DNA of 64,000 nt from Hyphodiscus hymeniophilus (lineage: Eukaryota > Ascomycota > Leotiomycetes > Helotiales > Hyphodiscaceae): contig VNKQ01000007.1 in NCBI GenBank assembly GCA_016508695.1, positions 1,364,001-1,428,000 on the forward strand. The letters are read 5' to 3'. The translations under genes and the position numbers were made by a program. The notes below the pieces were generated by a model that was given only the letters and a program-made list of their open reading frames with translations, had not been told where the DNA came from and ran no database searches. This document shows positions 12,595 through 24,900 of this stretch, in pieces. Numbering within the stretch: the first letter of the stretch is position 1; every line of letters starts with the position of its first letter.

Positions 12595-14827
12595 CGTGCC
12601 TGCTGCCAGACTGACGTGTATTAGCCTTGGCCATGGTGGGTTGTATCCCGTGACTTACGCAAAGAGACCGTGATGAGGTGGTGGGATATGGGTGTCGATT
12701 AGACACTAGCAATTAGGATTGAGAGGAGGCCGGCTCCAGTTGGTATAGAGAGTAATGAGATTCGTGACGAGGACTGCTCCTCTTTGTGCGGTCTAATAAT
12801 GGGACAAGTAACAATGCACAGAGTATCGAACGAACAAAAACCAACAGATAGCAGCGGCGAGCAGCACCTACTTATCTTTCTCCAACAGAAGCCAATACTA
12901 AGAGGCAAATCATGGATCAAGAAGTCTAAATGGATCTGAAACGCGGAGATTGAAGCTCACTGAGCTCGTTTTGTGGGTGTGTGAAGCCGAAGCTGTTTCT
13001 TGGTTGAGGCCCGGAGGCCAGATGGTTCGTCCCTCACCAGCCGCCGCATATCACTCATCTTCATCGGGAAAGCAAATGCAGTGTACGAACGCACTCCTAC
13101 CGTATGCAGCGTCTCTGAGTCATAATTAGAACCATGCCAGTGGGACACTTTCTATGGGATGCCGCAGTAGCTTCATTTTGATATGTAGGCGCGAGGACAT
13201 GCTCTCTCGAGTGATTTTCGCGGGGGAGGACAGCGACACGAGAGCATCTGTTGTGTTGCTGCGCGTTGATTTCACGAGGCGACCCGCGTCAGCCAAAACA
13301 GACGACGAATCGCCCTGCGTATCGGCAACGTTGGTAGTACTGGGCCATTTGTTCGCCGGCGCCTACTAATGAAACCGAGAGCCGCTTCTATTATTGTTAT
13401 TGTGGTCTCGCATATTAAAGGGCCGTCAATGCCGCGCAACTTTGGCGCTGTAATCTTGCACAGCCGCCTTTGAAGCGCCGACAGAGATTGCTTCATTTGA
13501 CCTTTTGCGCTGAACCTCGAGCTTTGGGAAGCTGGCGGCTACCGAGTACTCTACTAGTGTACTATTACGCTCGTGTAGAATTCGTGTTAGCCGAGGAAGG
13601 GCTTCAGCAATCCGATTGGATAAGCAGAACGCGCAAAACAAGCGAGCTACCCTTGCACTTTTCAGGACGCGCTGCATGGAGAAAGACGACTAAAAACGCA
13701 GAGAAGCTGGTTGTTCAGAGTCACTTCGTGTTGGTCGACTTCATTGGACCATCGTCCTCGAATGTTTCGAGATCGACTGTTTCAAGAGCTCTGACTCATT
13801 CCCAACTGGCATCGTCTCCACAATCCTATGCGGCTCATCGTCATTTGATCACTTCAGATGGAAAGAAAGTAGCTGGGCGATCTGGAGATGTTCGTTCGGC
13901 CGTGGATCTTATGTCGGCGGACAAGAGTCTGGATGTCCGAGGCCAAAGCCACATCAAGGTCGACGCACTTCACAATCGTACTCGGTGGCATACGATAGTC
14001 TCTCATCGGGCCTCGTATCCTTACATCCGACTATGGCCGGACTATCAAGGTTTTTCAATCTCATGAAACCCCATAGTCACGTGGTTTGCTGTGGCATGTT
14101 TGGGCATCTGGAGAGCATGAATTGTCTGATGGTCTGAAGTTGGACGAAACTTTCTTTCGGATTTCACCTGGCTCGTTGCGTTTCTGCATCGCATTTTGAT
14201 GCGCCGGATGTCTTGACACCTGTCAGACTCTCGATCACGTGAACTTCAAACTTCATGCTCGTATCATGACAGGTCTGAAGTCGGACGAAGCGTCTTGCAA
14301 CGCAAGCTCCACAGTCATATAATAGGCCTTCTCAAGATGAGAAAATCGGACAAAGGTAGTCTCGTTTATGCCCAACGTTCAATCACATGGTACTACTCTG
14401 CAAAGTACATATACTGCATGAAAATTTGACAAAGGAAGTAACTCCTATGTCCCTTCGGTCGCTGTACTTGGAGAGTAAAGGGGCCGGGAAACGCGAACTA
14501 AGTGCAGCTGAAGGGGAAATTGCAGAGCTTGCCTGGGATCTTGGGGTTGGTTGTGGTAGGGAATGGAAGGTCGAAGTGTGGGTTGATTGTTGAGATGAAA
14601 GACATCTATGACACAGTGCTAGAAGCTGTGTTAGATTTGGTTGACACGGAGAATTAAAGTGTGCCACAGCATCCCGGATCGAACGCACCATAGTCATGAT
14701 AGCAAAGCATGATAAACTTTTCATCAGAGCAGGCAAAGGGACGGTTATCAGGGCTCAGACTTTGAGACAATACCAGGAAGATATGGAGGAGCTGTATCGG
14801 AAGGACTGATCAGGAATACCCTCACGT
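12595..14827. other. 2.2-kb upstream region without a convincing gene
   Basis: This lies between the start of the conserved unknown gene and the 3' end of the GFA gene, so it holds at least the first gene's promoter and leader. A 198-codon plus-strand frame (13470..14066) starts with TTG and has no recognisable domain. From about 14.08 to 14.44 kb there are short diverged direct repeats and two CACGTG E-box-like palindromes (near 14075 and 14236). Confidence 0.4.
14131..14289. repeat. Pair of 18-bp near-identical direct repeats
   Basis: GGTCTGAAGTYGGACGAA occurs at 14131..14148 and 14272..14289 with one mismatch, 141 bp apart. A second degenerate pair, GAAAATYKGACAAAGGWAGT, occurs near 14341 and 14419. 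The function is unknown; they could be decayed tandem units or binding sites. Confidence 0.55.
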
Positions 14828-15384
14828 TCAATTCAACTCATGCACTCCTTCTATTCCAACTTCCCATGGTTCTCTCCTCCTAACGAATAGTTGGGCCCAA
14901 GGCTCCGGCAAATTGACACCAAATTTTTTGAACAAACCTCCTTTGACGAATGTATTGCTTGGCCGCTCTCTCACAACCGTCATGATGGGGCTACAGGAAT
15001 CAGCAAGTGCTCAATCTCCCCTGTTCCAATATCAAAACCTCAGCAAAGAAGGATGGACTCACGAGCCACAATCCCCGCAGAAATGCCGATCGCTCGACCT
15101 CCCAGACTCTGCCTTGTCTGTCCAGACTCTTGTGTTTCCAGTGACTTCAACTGCGCTCGTTGGAGTTGCGAGATTGACTGCGAATCTACTCTCGTCAGCT
15201 TGACTTGGTCAGGCCCAGCGCGGGAAGACGAGACGGACAGAGAACCGCTGGATGCTCTACAGTTCAAGCAGTGGCACATTGTGCATCTAGTCGGAAATTG
15301 TGATGTTTGGATGGAGATCTTGATTGCACCACAGTTGCATTCACCGTGGATTCTGTCGTCGGTGGTGGAGGATTGAGATGTCAT
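14828..15384 (-). CDS. GFA-domain (CENP-V/GFA family) zinc protein
   Basis: Three exons on the minus strand: 15384..15239, 15185..15063, 14990..14828 (143 aa). The fold is the GFA (glutathione-dependent formaldehyde-activating) family. Zinc ligands are visible in order: GECNCGAIK near residue 15, CTMCHCLNCRASSGS near 40-54, then RHFCGDCGSPI near 85-95. After splicing the middle reads SGSLFAVNLATPTSAV and DKAESGRSSDRHFCG, which fits the family closely. The C-terminus (KFGVNLPEPWAQLFV...EPWEVGI) is also typical. Members bind zinc and sometimes glutathione adducts, but most fungal ones have no tested reaction. A TATA-like element lies about 45 bp upstream (15425..15430). The next upstream gene on the same strand is an MDR oxidoreductase. 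Both introns were chosen to restore the motif; intron 1 has the uncommon donor GTCCGT. Confidence 0.87.
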
Positions 15385-15863
15385 GCTGAGTGGAAACAGG
15401 CTTTTGCCCTGGTGCTGAGGTTTTTTTATATAAGTCCCAGCCAGAGGAAGGTTCAAGTCATACCGTCCTGCTGGGTGGTGATACAAAAAGCAACTGCTTG
15501 ATTTTTAAATCTCATGGTGGATTAGCTAGACCAACTCGGTTGGAGGGGAGGTCGTGAGTAGTCAGCATCGGCGTTAATGCACAATTGTTGAAAGAAATAA
15601 TGAAAGCCGTCCCCCTAGTAGCGGGGAGATCATAAAATAATAAACAGAGAGGAATAAAGAGAAGTATTTGAGGTCAAGCGAATGGAAGAGCAGAGCAGAG
15701 TGCATTTAGTAGTCGTCACGTGCATTGTCTGTCTTGCGCAGAGACGGGAGCTTATTGAAAGGTTTTGGTGCATGGGAGTCGAAGAAAGAGTGGAAACGAC
15801 TATTCATTTGATCGAGTCTTATTCACCTAAACATCCACATGAATCCGGATCGAGAAACGCTTA
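15385..15863. other. Intergenic gap upstream of the GFA gene
   Basis: This 479-bp stretch lies between the GFA start and the stop of the oxidoreductase on the same strand. Apart from the TATA-like site near 15425 and an AT-rich patch around 15595-15660, nothing is recognised. Confidence 0.4.
15425..15430 (-). promoter_or_regulatory. TATA-like element of the GFA gene
   Basis: On the minus strand this reads TATAAA within CTTATATAAAAAAA, about 40 bp before the ATG at 15384. Position and sequence fit a core promoter with a very short leader. No transcript data support it. Confidence 0.4.
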
Positions 15864-17051
15864 CTAGACGCGAACGTGATAGCGAGCGCCACCTTTCCCA
15901 TCCCGATACTCATCGAGTGCTGCATTAACCTTATCCACATCCAGACCTTCGATGATCCTGTACGACGTAGGCTTGATATCTCCGTTCTTCAGCCAGATTG
16001 GGAGTTGCTTCCATATCATTTGTCCAAATTCCGGGATGGCATGCGAAAATCCGGCAATGCGCTTGGCCTCGAATTTCTTCTGCGCGGTGAGAGATTCACT
16101 CGGTCCCGGCCCAACGAGGTGTGCAATGGTTCCCTTCTTCGAGTTCGACAGCAGCGATACTCCTAATTTGAGATCTTCATTGATGGTCTCATAGATGTAC
16201 AATAAATCATCGCCGACTATGGCGCGGACATGCTGCTCAATATCTGTGGCTTGGCGAGCAATAATGTGGGTAGCACCAAGACTCTTCAGCTCTTCTGCGC
16301 TAGTCAGCGAAGCAGTGGTGATAATTGTCCCAACACCAGCAATTCTTGCAAGTTGAATGGCCAGTTTTCCCGTGTTGGATCCACCACCAATGATAGCTAG
16401 CTTCGTCGAGGCATAGTCGAAGGACTTCGACTCAGGCGTACCAGGGAATGGTATCCCAAGGCCCTGGTTGGTGAACAAGGCTATGGCTGAAGTCAAGGTG
16501 TTTATCGGATACAGAGCAGCTTCAGTATCGGCTATTCCAGCTGGAACGATTGCGGTATACAGAGGGTTGATGAGTGTATATTCTTGGAGGGCTCCGCCAG
16601 TCGGATAATTGAAGAGCATCTCTATGGAACGTAGAACTCAGCAAACGCTTGATTTGAAAGGAGATTTCCCGAGACATGTCTCAAGAGCTACTGCCCCGGA
16701 ACAGTCCCGATGAGGAATATTCCCCTCTCCTCAACTTACGCGAGAAGACATGGCTACCAGCTGAAAAGCTACTGTGGGAGCCACTCTTGATGACTGTGCC
16801 AACCACATCACCTGAGAGTACCGCGGGAAGGCGGGAGCCAATATTGAATGCATTCTTGTCGCGGAGTTTTTCATCGAGAGGCGCAACTAAGAGCTTTCAG
16901 AAGAGTCTTTTGAGATACATCAAGAGCACATACGTCCAGCAGCGGTGATTTTGATGAGAAGTTCACTCTCCTGTGGCTCGGGAATCGGCAAGGAACCCTT
17001 GACCAAAGGCTGTCCAATCTCGGTCAAGAGCAGAGCTGTTTGGGTCGCCAT
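15864..17051 (-). CDS. MDR-superfamily (zinc-independent) oxidoreductase
   Basis: Three exons on the minus strand: 17051..16934, 16886..16740, 16621..15864 (340 aa). It is a quinone-reductase/enoyl-reductase-like medium-chain dehydrogenase. The N-terminal GroES-like part reads ALLLTEIGQPL...KITAAGLAPLDEKLRD and VLSGDVVGTVIKSG. The NAD(P)-binding Rossmann part has IIGGGSNTGKLAIQLAR near 145 and SLGATHIIARQ near 180. The catalytic-zinc Cys/His set of classical alcohol dehydrogenases is absent. An in-frame ATG at 17159 would add 36 basic, Ser/Arg-rich residues (MNFSVSGRLFSRSSLSQRR) that resemble a mitochondrial presequence. A TATA-like site at 17188..17193 would place the transcript start near 17159, which favours the ATG at 17051. 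It is head-to-head with a second MDR gene. Substrate unknown. Confidence 0.86.
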
Positions 17052-18049
17052 TGTTCGAATCGTAGAAGGATCTCTGAAGAGGAATTGAGACAGCAGTGAC
17101 TTTCGACGTTGGGAGAGACTGCTTCGACTGAATAATCTGCCGGAGACTGAGAAATTCATGTTGACCGAGGAAATGCAAGGGCTGGAGTTTATATGCAGCC
17201 AAGGCAATACCTTTCCATGGAGATATCGGATTTATCGCAGTTTCTTTATGGGGTGGGAGAAATTTCATTGGAAGAAGACACGCAACTGCTGCTTGCCACA
17301 GAAGATAACTACCTCTTTCTTGGCCAAGTTGACACCTTTAAGATGCTTTGATAATGGTTCAAATGCCAAATCAGCCTTCCTCGCCGTGGATTGATTGAAG
17401 CGATTGGATGAGGAGCATTTCGGAGACGATTTCAATTGGATGAGATGAGGGCCGATGCCTTTTGAGGCTAGCCTTGCGCTCGCGACCTCCAGATTCCGAA
17501 AAGGCAAGTGGAGGGCCTTGTATGATTGTATCAACGGCCGAAGCCGAAAGTGAGTTGACCTATGCCCGCCCACTTGAGCCAAGCGTTGTCTACAAGTACT
17601 CAACTCGTCCCGTGTACCGAGTGCATCATTTGAGGTTGCCGACTTGGCCGCAGAGACATAACAACCTGGTAATCCTCGGAGATTGAAGACATGTCTTGCC
17701 GACGATCTCCTTTAACTCCTGTCCACCGACGTTGGAAGGTGGATGGACTGGTGAATCGTGAGTGACCAGCGAAGACGAAGAGGCCTTAAGGGAGAGCGAA
17801 TATTTTTTGTCAGCGATCCACGTGATGTAAGAATACCTTCCTAATCAGGCTTAGATATTAAAATATGAGTCTCTTTCGAGCGACCTGACAAACGTCGCTC
17901 GTCGTAGCAGCAACTCACAGCGACGTGAGACGAAAGAGCCTCAAGAAAGAAACGGATGATTAATATGACAGATATTGGTAGTAATATAAAGATAGCTTCA
18001 ATTCCACTTCAATCAACATAAGCTCTTTCATCTCCATTACAAAACCACT
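17052..18049. other. Shared divergent promoter region of two MDR oxidoreductases
   Basis: About 1 kb separates the two start codons. Each side has a TATA-like element: minus strand at 17188..17193 and plus strand at 17985..17990. No supported gene lies within. A short frame at 17265..17603 on the minus strand is not conserved-looking. Confidence 0.5.
17985..17990 (+). promoter_or_regulatory. TATA-like element of the plus-strand MDR gene
   Basis: TATAAA lies 60 bp before the ATG at 18050, followed by a pyrimidine-containing leader. Spacing fits a TATA-driven, possibly inducible gene. No experimental support. Confidence 0.4.
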
Positions 18050-19390
18050 ATGGCGCCACAAAACCGCGGCATACTCAAGATCGCCCAAGGCAAGGCCGTT
18101 TTGGCCACAATTCCCATCCCTAAAATTCCTGACAATTTCATCCTTGTAAAAACCGTTGCTGTGGCCCTCAATCCAACGGACTGGCAGACTGTTGACGAAA
18201 AGCCTAAAGCGGGCATTCCTCCAAGTTTGCTAGGTGAGAGCATTTTCTCCGTCAAACCTCTCCAATCGGTGTCTCCTGGGACTCGAGATACTCTTGAGAC
18301 ACCGTTATATGAATCCTGATTTACTTGAAAATTTCTGACTTGAATATCCGAAAACAGGTTGTGATGCAGCAGGGATTGTGGTTGAAGTAGGCAAGGGAGT
18401 CACGAAGGACTTCAAGCCAGGAGATCGGATCGCGGGCTTTAGCCATGGAGGTAGATCACTTGATCTTCTCAACGATACCCACGGATATTGATATGGATCT
18501 AGGCAACGACCTCCATGCAGAATATGGCTGCTTCGCCAACTACATCCTCGTGAAAGGAGATGTCGCCATGCACATCCCACCTGGAATGAGCTTCGAAGAT
18601 GCCGCTACTTTGCCATGCGGTGTTGGAACATGTTGTCTTGGCATGTATAAAGAACTTGGACTGCCTTGGCTGTCGTTTCCTTTGGAAGAGAAGAAGGCTC
18701 CAGCCCCGACACTCCTGATTTACGGCGGAAGCTCAGCTTCAGGAACGTTGGCTATTCAGTACGCGAAGCTGTGAGTAATTCACTTCTGACCCCACGAAAA
18801 TTGCTGACGATGGGTCAGATCCGGTCTCAAAGTCATCACAACCGCTTCCCCTCGCAACTTCGACCTCCTCAAAAACCTGGGAGCTGATCACGTGTTTGAC
18901 TACGTATGAGCGGATCCATCCACGTTTGAGAAAGCTTACTGATGATGAATAGCATGATCCAGCTTGTGGCGCAGCCATCCGCGAGTTAACAAAGAATGAC
19001 CTCCATCTGGTCTTTGACACGATCGCCACAGCCTCTACGGCAGCGATCTGCGCCGAAGCGCTGTCCTCTTCTCCCGGCGGTCTCTACGTCGCCCTTCTCC
19101 CCGTAGAGTTTCCGCGCGAGGATGTGAAGAACGTTTTCTTCTTAGGATACACTCTTGGTGGCGAGGTCTTCGAAATCGAAGGAGAGGTATGGCCAGCGGT
19201 GCCCGATGACTTTGAGTTGTCAAAGAAATTTGTCACACTCACGGAGAAGCTACTCGAACAAGGTAAAATCAAGCCACATCCAGCAGATGTGAGAGATGGC
19301 ATCGAGAACATCCTCGATGGGATGCAGGAGATGAAAGATGGGAAGCACAGTGGTGTGAAGCTGGTCTACAGAATCGGAACTGTGGAGTAG
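18050..19390 (+). CDS. MDR oxidoreductase, trans-enoyl-reductase/ToxD-like
   Basis: Five exons: 18050..18233, 18358..18450, 18503..18770, 18819..18903, 18953..19390 (355 aa). The N-terminal GroES-like domain has VALNPTDWQTVDEKPKAG and LLGCDAAGIVVEVGKGV, then GDRIAGFSHGGNDLHAEYG across the second intron. The Rossmann nucleotide-binding loop is LLIYGGSSASGTLAIQYAKL near residue 170. LKNLGADHVFDYHDP and GEVFEIEGEVWPAVPDD follow. It belongs to the zinc-free group that includes ToxD-like and LovC-like trans-enoyl reductases, but there is no polyketide synthase in this window. A stand-alone NADPH quinone or enone reductase is therefore as likely. It is divergent from another MDR gene. The first intron (124 nt) is longer than the others; all phases agree. 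Confidence 0.88.
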
Positions 19391-21909
19391 GCATCTTGGG
19401 TAGCTTTCCCAGATGAATGCCTTTAGAGATAGGGTCATTCTAGAGTTTAAAGTTTGATTACTTCGTTTCTATATCCATTTAATCTCAATCTCAAGATATA
19501 TCTTCTGTCCAGCCCGTGCTAATCAACCCATCCAGTGTTTGAAACAAAGCCAAGTCGGAGTTTTGATCTGTACCCCGTGCAGCAGAATTCATGCAAATGC
19601 CTTAATTACCAAAAAGGGGAAAAGAAAGAACGGACAGAGGGAGAGAGAAATAGAAGAAAAGATAACAGAGCAATTTGATGACGGATAGGAGAAGTGTAGG
19701 AAGACAAAAAGTGAAGATAGCAGATATGGTGGGCAGAGGTGTCGCGACTAGCGAGAGTAAGTGGAGGGATATGTGTGGAGAAGATAACTACAGTGTAGTA
19801 AAGCTCGCAGATAAGAGGAAAATAGTGGAAGGAGCCAAGAAGTATCCGTGGACAAAATTAGGAACGGGATGAGATGGGAAAGGCTCAGAAGGAGGAAGAA
19901 GATATGGGTCTGCAGAAGTCAGCCATGTTTAGAAATGGGAAGCTGGGAAGGTACTTGAGCTTGTTCACAATCCAACGCCGTGACTGAAAATGGAAGGAGA
20001 TGTTGCAAATACTGCGAGAGGTCAGCGGTGTTCAGAATAAAGGGCATAGAAATGCACCTGATTGTTCCTCTATTCATCGCCTTCGGATGGCGCTCAAACC
20101 AGCCTGGGGGAACCCCAGACAACCCAGGCAGGTAGGTGGTCCCGAGTGGGCTTTCTAAATTAGCAATTGAGTATGATTTGGTGTGAATTGATAAATTGTG
20201 AGAGAAGCTGCTGAGGTGGTGAAGAAGTACGCAACTACAATATAGGATAATAATTTGTGGTGGTAAAAAACTTCTTATTTATGGCGGCAGGATATGATTG
20301 AGAAAATAATAGCAAAAGGACGACAGTATGTAAAAGATTAGATAGCAGTGAGACGGGTGAAAATGGAGGTGCGAGCGGTCCTTATGTATGGCTCTGAGAT
20401 GGACCGTGCTATGAGGTCGGTTTCGGCTTACTCCCCAGTTTGAATTCAGTTATAAACTAGTGGACGACAAGGTGATACTGTGACGTGCGACGAACCATAC
20501 TTCTCTGGCCACCGCATCCCAACTCAAAAGGTAGCGCAAGCCGTCTGGGGGTACCTAAGATGTGAGGCTTAAAATACGACAATAGCAATGGAAAGCACGC
20601 CCAAAGTTGGTACATCTCATATAGGATTATATAGAATGTAGGAAAAAATACAGAACATAATCAATGTAAATGTTGTGAGAAGACTTGCAACATATAAGTT
20701 GCTTTGAGTAGAAAGGACAGAAACATACAATAGATATGCTCGTAGATAAAAGTAAATAGACGGTAGATAATATAATATCAAAAAAAAAGGCACAGTAGCA
20801 AATTTTTTTTTTGTTCGACTCTACTTCATATTCGAAGTGAAAAGATGGGTTGATATTGCAGTACATAGCAACTTCCTTCAACCGGAAATCTAAAAAGGGT
20901 TCGCCAAAGAAAAATCGAATCTTATTATAGTTTAAGAATGTTAGAAGAGAACCGAAATACTTTCATACCTCAACATCACCAACTCAATTCAACTGAGCAC
21001 CCATTGTTTAGATAACGCTCAACTACGCAATGTGGTTCTCCGCCGCTTCCAACCCTCTCTTTCCGCACGGAACCCCGACCACCCATATAAACCAAAATAG
21101 TGCAAACGTCGTTAAGAAACACAGCAGGCGCCAAAGCCGGTCCTTTGGTCAGGTCAAACTGTGGGTTGGTTGGATTTCGGGAATTTATTCTAACACAGCC
21201 GGCGCCAGTTGGTAGCTGGTCAGGTCAAAACTGTGTCTGAAGGGGATCGATGAAATACGCCACTTCGATTCGATACGACCATCCCGACATCCGTTAAGTT
21301 ATTATACAATCCTAACAATGGCACCGAGCCTAGGGATTATCACTCTCCACAACCGAGTCATGGTAGTAGACCTGCAAACCACCTCCAAAGGGTGGAGAGC
21401 AGGGTATAGGCCTATGAAGAAGGGCCTTGAGAAGGCCTTTCTTTTTGCCGTTTTCGCTGACGGGCAACATCTCTGGTAGGTGGCCAGCTAAACAGCAAGA
21501 TAAGCACCTCTTAAGCTAGCAAACATCAATTCTGGTGGTTGGGGAATTCTTTCGGGAGTTGATTCTTTTTTTTCTTGGCGGGTAAACAGTAGAGCCTCGC
21601 TTAAAAGGGGCTCCTGGACAGCAGGCGAGGTAAGACAATCGGTGAGAGTAAACAAGAAAAAACACGCAGTAAAGACGGAACTGAATCGATGAGAAAAGAA
21701 CGAGATTCATACTTTGTTTACGTGTCATCGTAATCATCAATCTATACCACCCTTCTTTTGAGAAGACTAGCGCCAGCCAAGTATTCAAGTATCGTACCCA
21801 GCAACTCCAAGCCCAATGCCCCATCCTGTTCCCTTGATGCCATTCCGTCCCGTCTTTCGCCGTGCGCTTTTATTAATACAGTCCTCCATAATCTTGATAT
21901 CATACACCC
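19391..21909. other. 2.5-kb AT-rich convergent intergenic region
   Basis: No gene is supported on either strand. The part from about 20.6 to 20.95 kb is strongly AT-rich with A9 and T10 runs near 20780-20815. A 17-18-bp direct repeat, GGTCAGGTCAAACTGTG (one copy with an extra A), occurs at 21147..21163 and 21218..21235. No tRNA, TIR or protein remnant was recognised. Confidence 0.5.
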
Positions 21910-24900
21910 TTACATCTGTCGTCCGTTCGTTCTTCTGGTGCGAAAATAGTCGTACGATGCCGGATCCTGATCGATCTCCTCTTGTGGCAACCCGCCATAC
22001 CCAGCTGGTCCCCCACCCAGGAATCCTGGTGCGCGACGCTCCAAACTTTCTTCTCTGTGCGTTCGGTTCGGCGTTCCTGGTCGAGAGCCGTAAGATGGAG
22101 CGGTTAGAGGCATTTCAGCTGCGCCCTGCACGAGTCCAACCTGATCCTCATTCTGATATCCATAAGGTGGGCGACCTCCAACACCACTTTCTCCGCTCCC
22201 ATCATACGTGGGTGTGTAATTCCGTTGTCCCATTGGCGTGCCGGGCCGTGAGTCCATTCCAAATGCACTGCTGCTACCCGGTGTATCCGACCGAACAATG
22301 TCCTCGGCTCTGCCATACAACATGCCGCCGCCACCATGCTCGTCGCCGAATTCTGCTCTGCCTTTGTAATATGCAAAGTCAAGCTTATTTTCAGGGACCA
22401 TTTCGAAGCCTGGAACACCTGCGGCTGCTTTCTTGCCTGGCTGGCCCTTTCGCATTGAATCGAGAGCATAGGTATCGGAGTATCCAGAAACAGATCCAGA
22501 CTCACCTGAACCGGCGTTGTTGCTATCTGTGAGACGTCCTCCATAGATCCCTGCTAATTTGTTCTGCGCTCTAGCGTGTACCATAGGAGTGATGAGGGGT
22601 TTGTAGAGAACAGGATGGCCGAACCGCGCGGCGAGTTTGTCATTCTTGCTGAAAAGGTCGCGACCCGATGTCTCGGGATCGTTGAGCTTGTTGCGAACGG
22701 CGTAGTAGTGAATCTTATCGTCGAAGGTCCTCTTGCAGTACCATTTGAAAGCAATCATCAAGAATGGGAGGGGGATCACAAGGTAAGCTTCCATGTGTGC
22801 ACCATCCCCTTGAACCCAGACTGCAAGGAAAACGACGAAGTTCGAGAGGATAGCTGCAAAAACCATACGGTTGTAGAACATGCGCCAGAACATACCGCCG
22901 GATTCGGTCTTTGTGACGAAAATGTAGAGCAGGAGATACTTCTTTAGGTAGACGTCGAGGCAGAAATACAGTGCGCAAGCTGGGAGGGCTAAAGGTTGAA
23001 TAGTCCCATAGCACAAGGTGACAGTACTGTAAAAGAGGAAGTAATTGTAATAACTGGCATAATCAAACGAAGGCGGTGCTGTCAATTCGATCATTTCGCG
23101 AGGCGTCGGACTGGAGAATTTGCGAGCGCAGAAACTCCAGACCAAAGTCCAGAGCTGTGCCAAATCCACAGCTGCTCCAAGATTACGTTGCAAGAGCCAG
23201 GTGATCCAGAAAGGGGAGATATCGCAGAGGGAGATGAAAAGCGCCAATCCAAAATCCGCATTTCTAATGGCGGTCCAAGCATCCTGTCCATTGTCGGTAT
23301 TTTCAATGACCGTAGAGACAAACGTCCAGATCGTGCTGAAAACCGAGAACACGATTAGGAAGTTGAAAACGAAGAAAGTATATAGTTTGCCAGCGACATG
23401 GCGTTCTCGTGCGGTCTTTGTTCGATCGCCAGCCCGGATCAACATCCGACGGAAAATGATCGGAAGCACCAAGTAGATTAATGAGGTGATCGCTGGGGAG
23501 GCAACACCCTGCACTATCGACCACCAGGTTGTATGGGCCGCCAGAGAGTTCTGAAATGCCTTCCAGACATGACCGAGATTTGCCAGACTAATTAAGAAAA
23601 TCGAGATCATGGCATTTGGTGCAATCCATGCAATGGTCAAGAGAGTGATGTAGAAGTTGTTCAGCATCCTTCTCCTCCCTCTTGCCGCCTTGCTCAATGG
23701 CATGTTCTTCCAGATAATATCGTTCGGTCTGGGCGCTAATACAATTGTTGTGCCTTGAGGATGCTTCTTTTTCGCAGCGAACGCAATGCTATGAGCTTCC
23801 GCAATGTCCTCGTAACTTGCAAATCCATATGATAAGGGGTTGCGACTATCAACCGTAAGTCGTACCTCCTTGATCTGAACCTCCAAATCCTTAATGCGAC
23901 CTGACAAATATTCGATAGCGTCCACCTTCTGGCCTTTCGGGAAAGATCCATAGGAAGGGTCATCCTTGTGAGGTTTGCATTCTGGTCTCTTCGAAGGAAG
24001 TTGATCTGGGTTCTTTAAGTATTTGGCCAAATGTACCTCAAGTTCCCGGACCGCCTTGTTGTGTTGTTCGATAAGTTCGGGTAATTCTTTGACATTGCGG
24101 GCAATTGCAGTGCGTGAGAACGACGATGTAGGTACCACTTCATCAATCAGTCTCCCGATACCTTCATCTGATCGGTAATCTTTCGGAATATCATTGATCT
24201 TGAAGCTGTTAGTACCCGCTTCAAATATCTGCGTATGGATGTCTTACCATCAGAGTTCGAGCATGCAGACTGGCGTGGTATTCAGGACTGTCATAATACT
24301 GTCGTCGCAGTCTCAATATAGCCCTATAATTCCACCACAAGAACCCAGCGACCACAATATTGAAGATCCAGGCACAAATGGTTATTCCCCAATTCGCGCT
24401 TCCATAAGTGTTGACTGGAGTGACCTTGGTGATAAGATTTGTCGTGGAAAACTTCTGCCCCTTCGACAGATTGACTGGGATCAAAATACCACACCCAATG
24501 ACTGCCAGTATGACAAATATGTTGCGGCACATGCGTAGGACTCGTAGAAATACCACAGCATCCAATCCGATCGCATGCACCAGCTCTTGTTCCGTTGTCT
24601 TTAGTACTGGACCAACCCAGGCAAATATGCCTCTTCCCATTGGTGGAGGGGCATGTTTCTCATCTGCAATTTTGAGTTTAGGAGCGTATACGACGGAGTT
24701 GTAGGGTCGGAGAAGGGAGAATCCGACAGCGAGGAGGAGGGTAAAGCCGATCGAGGTTCCAAGGGAGGCATACACAGAGTTTTGGGCCAGCTGTTCCGGT
24801 GTTAGACTTGTACTCGGGTACTTTCGATCATAAGAGACGTACTTGAGCGGAATAAGGGTTCTTCAACAATTTCAACAACTCCTGCGCCCCGTCACTCTGC

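Noticed and set aside
13470..14066. 198-codon plus-strand frame
   Set aside because: It starts with TTG, has no recognisable domain, and its composition does not look coding.
15864..19390. Secondary-metabolite gene cluster around the two MDR genes
   Set aside because: No PKS, NRPS, terpene cyclase, P450 or transporter lies in the window, so the ToxD/LovC resemblance alone is not enough.
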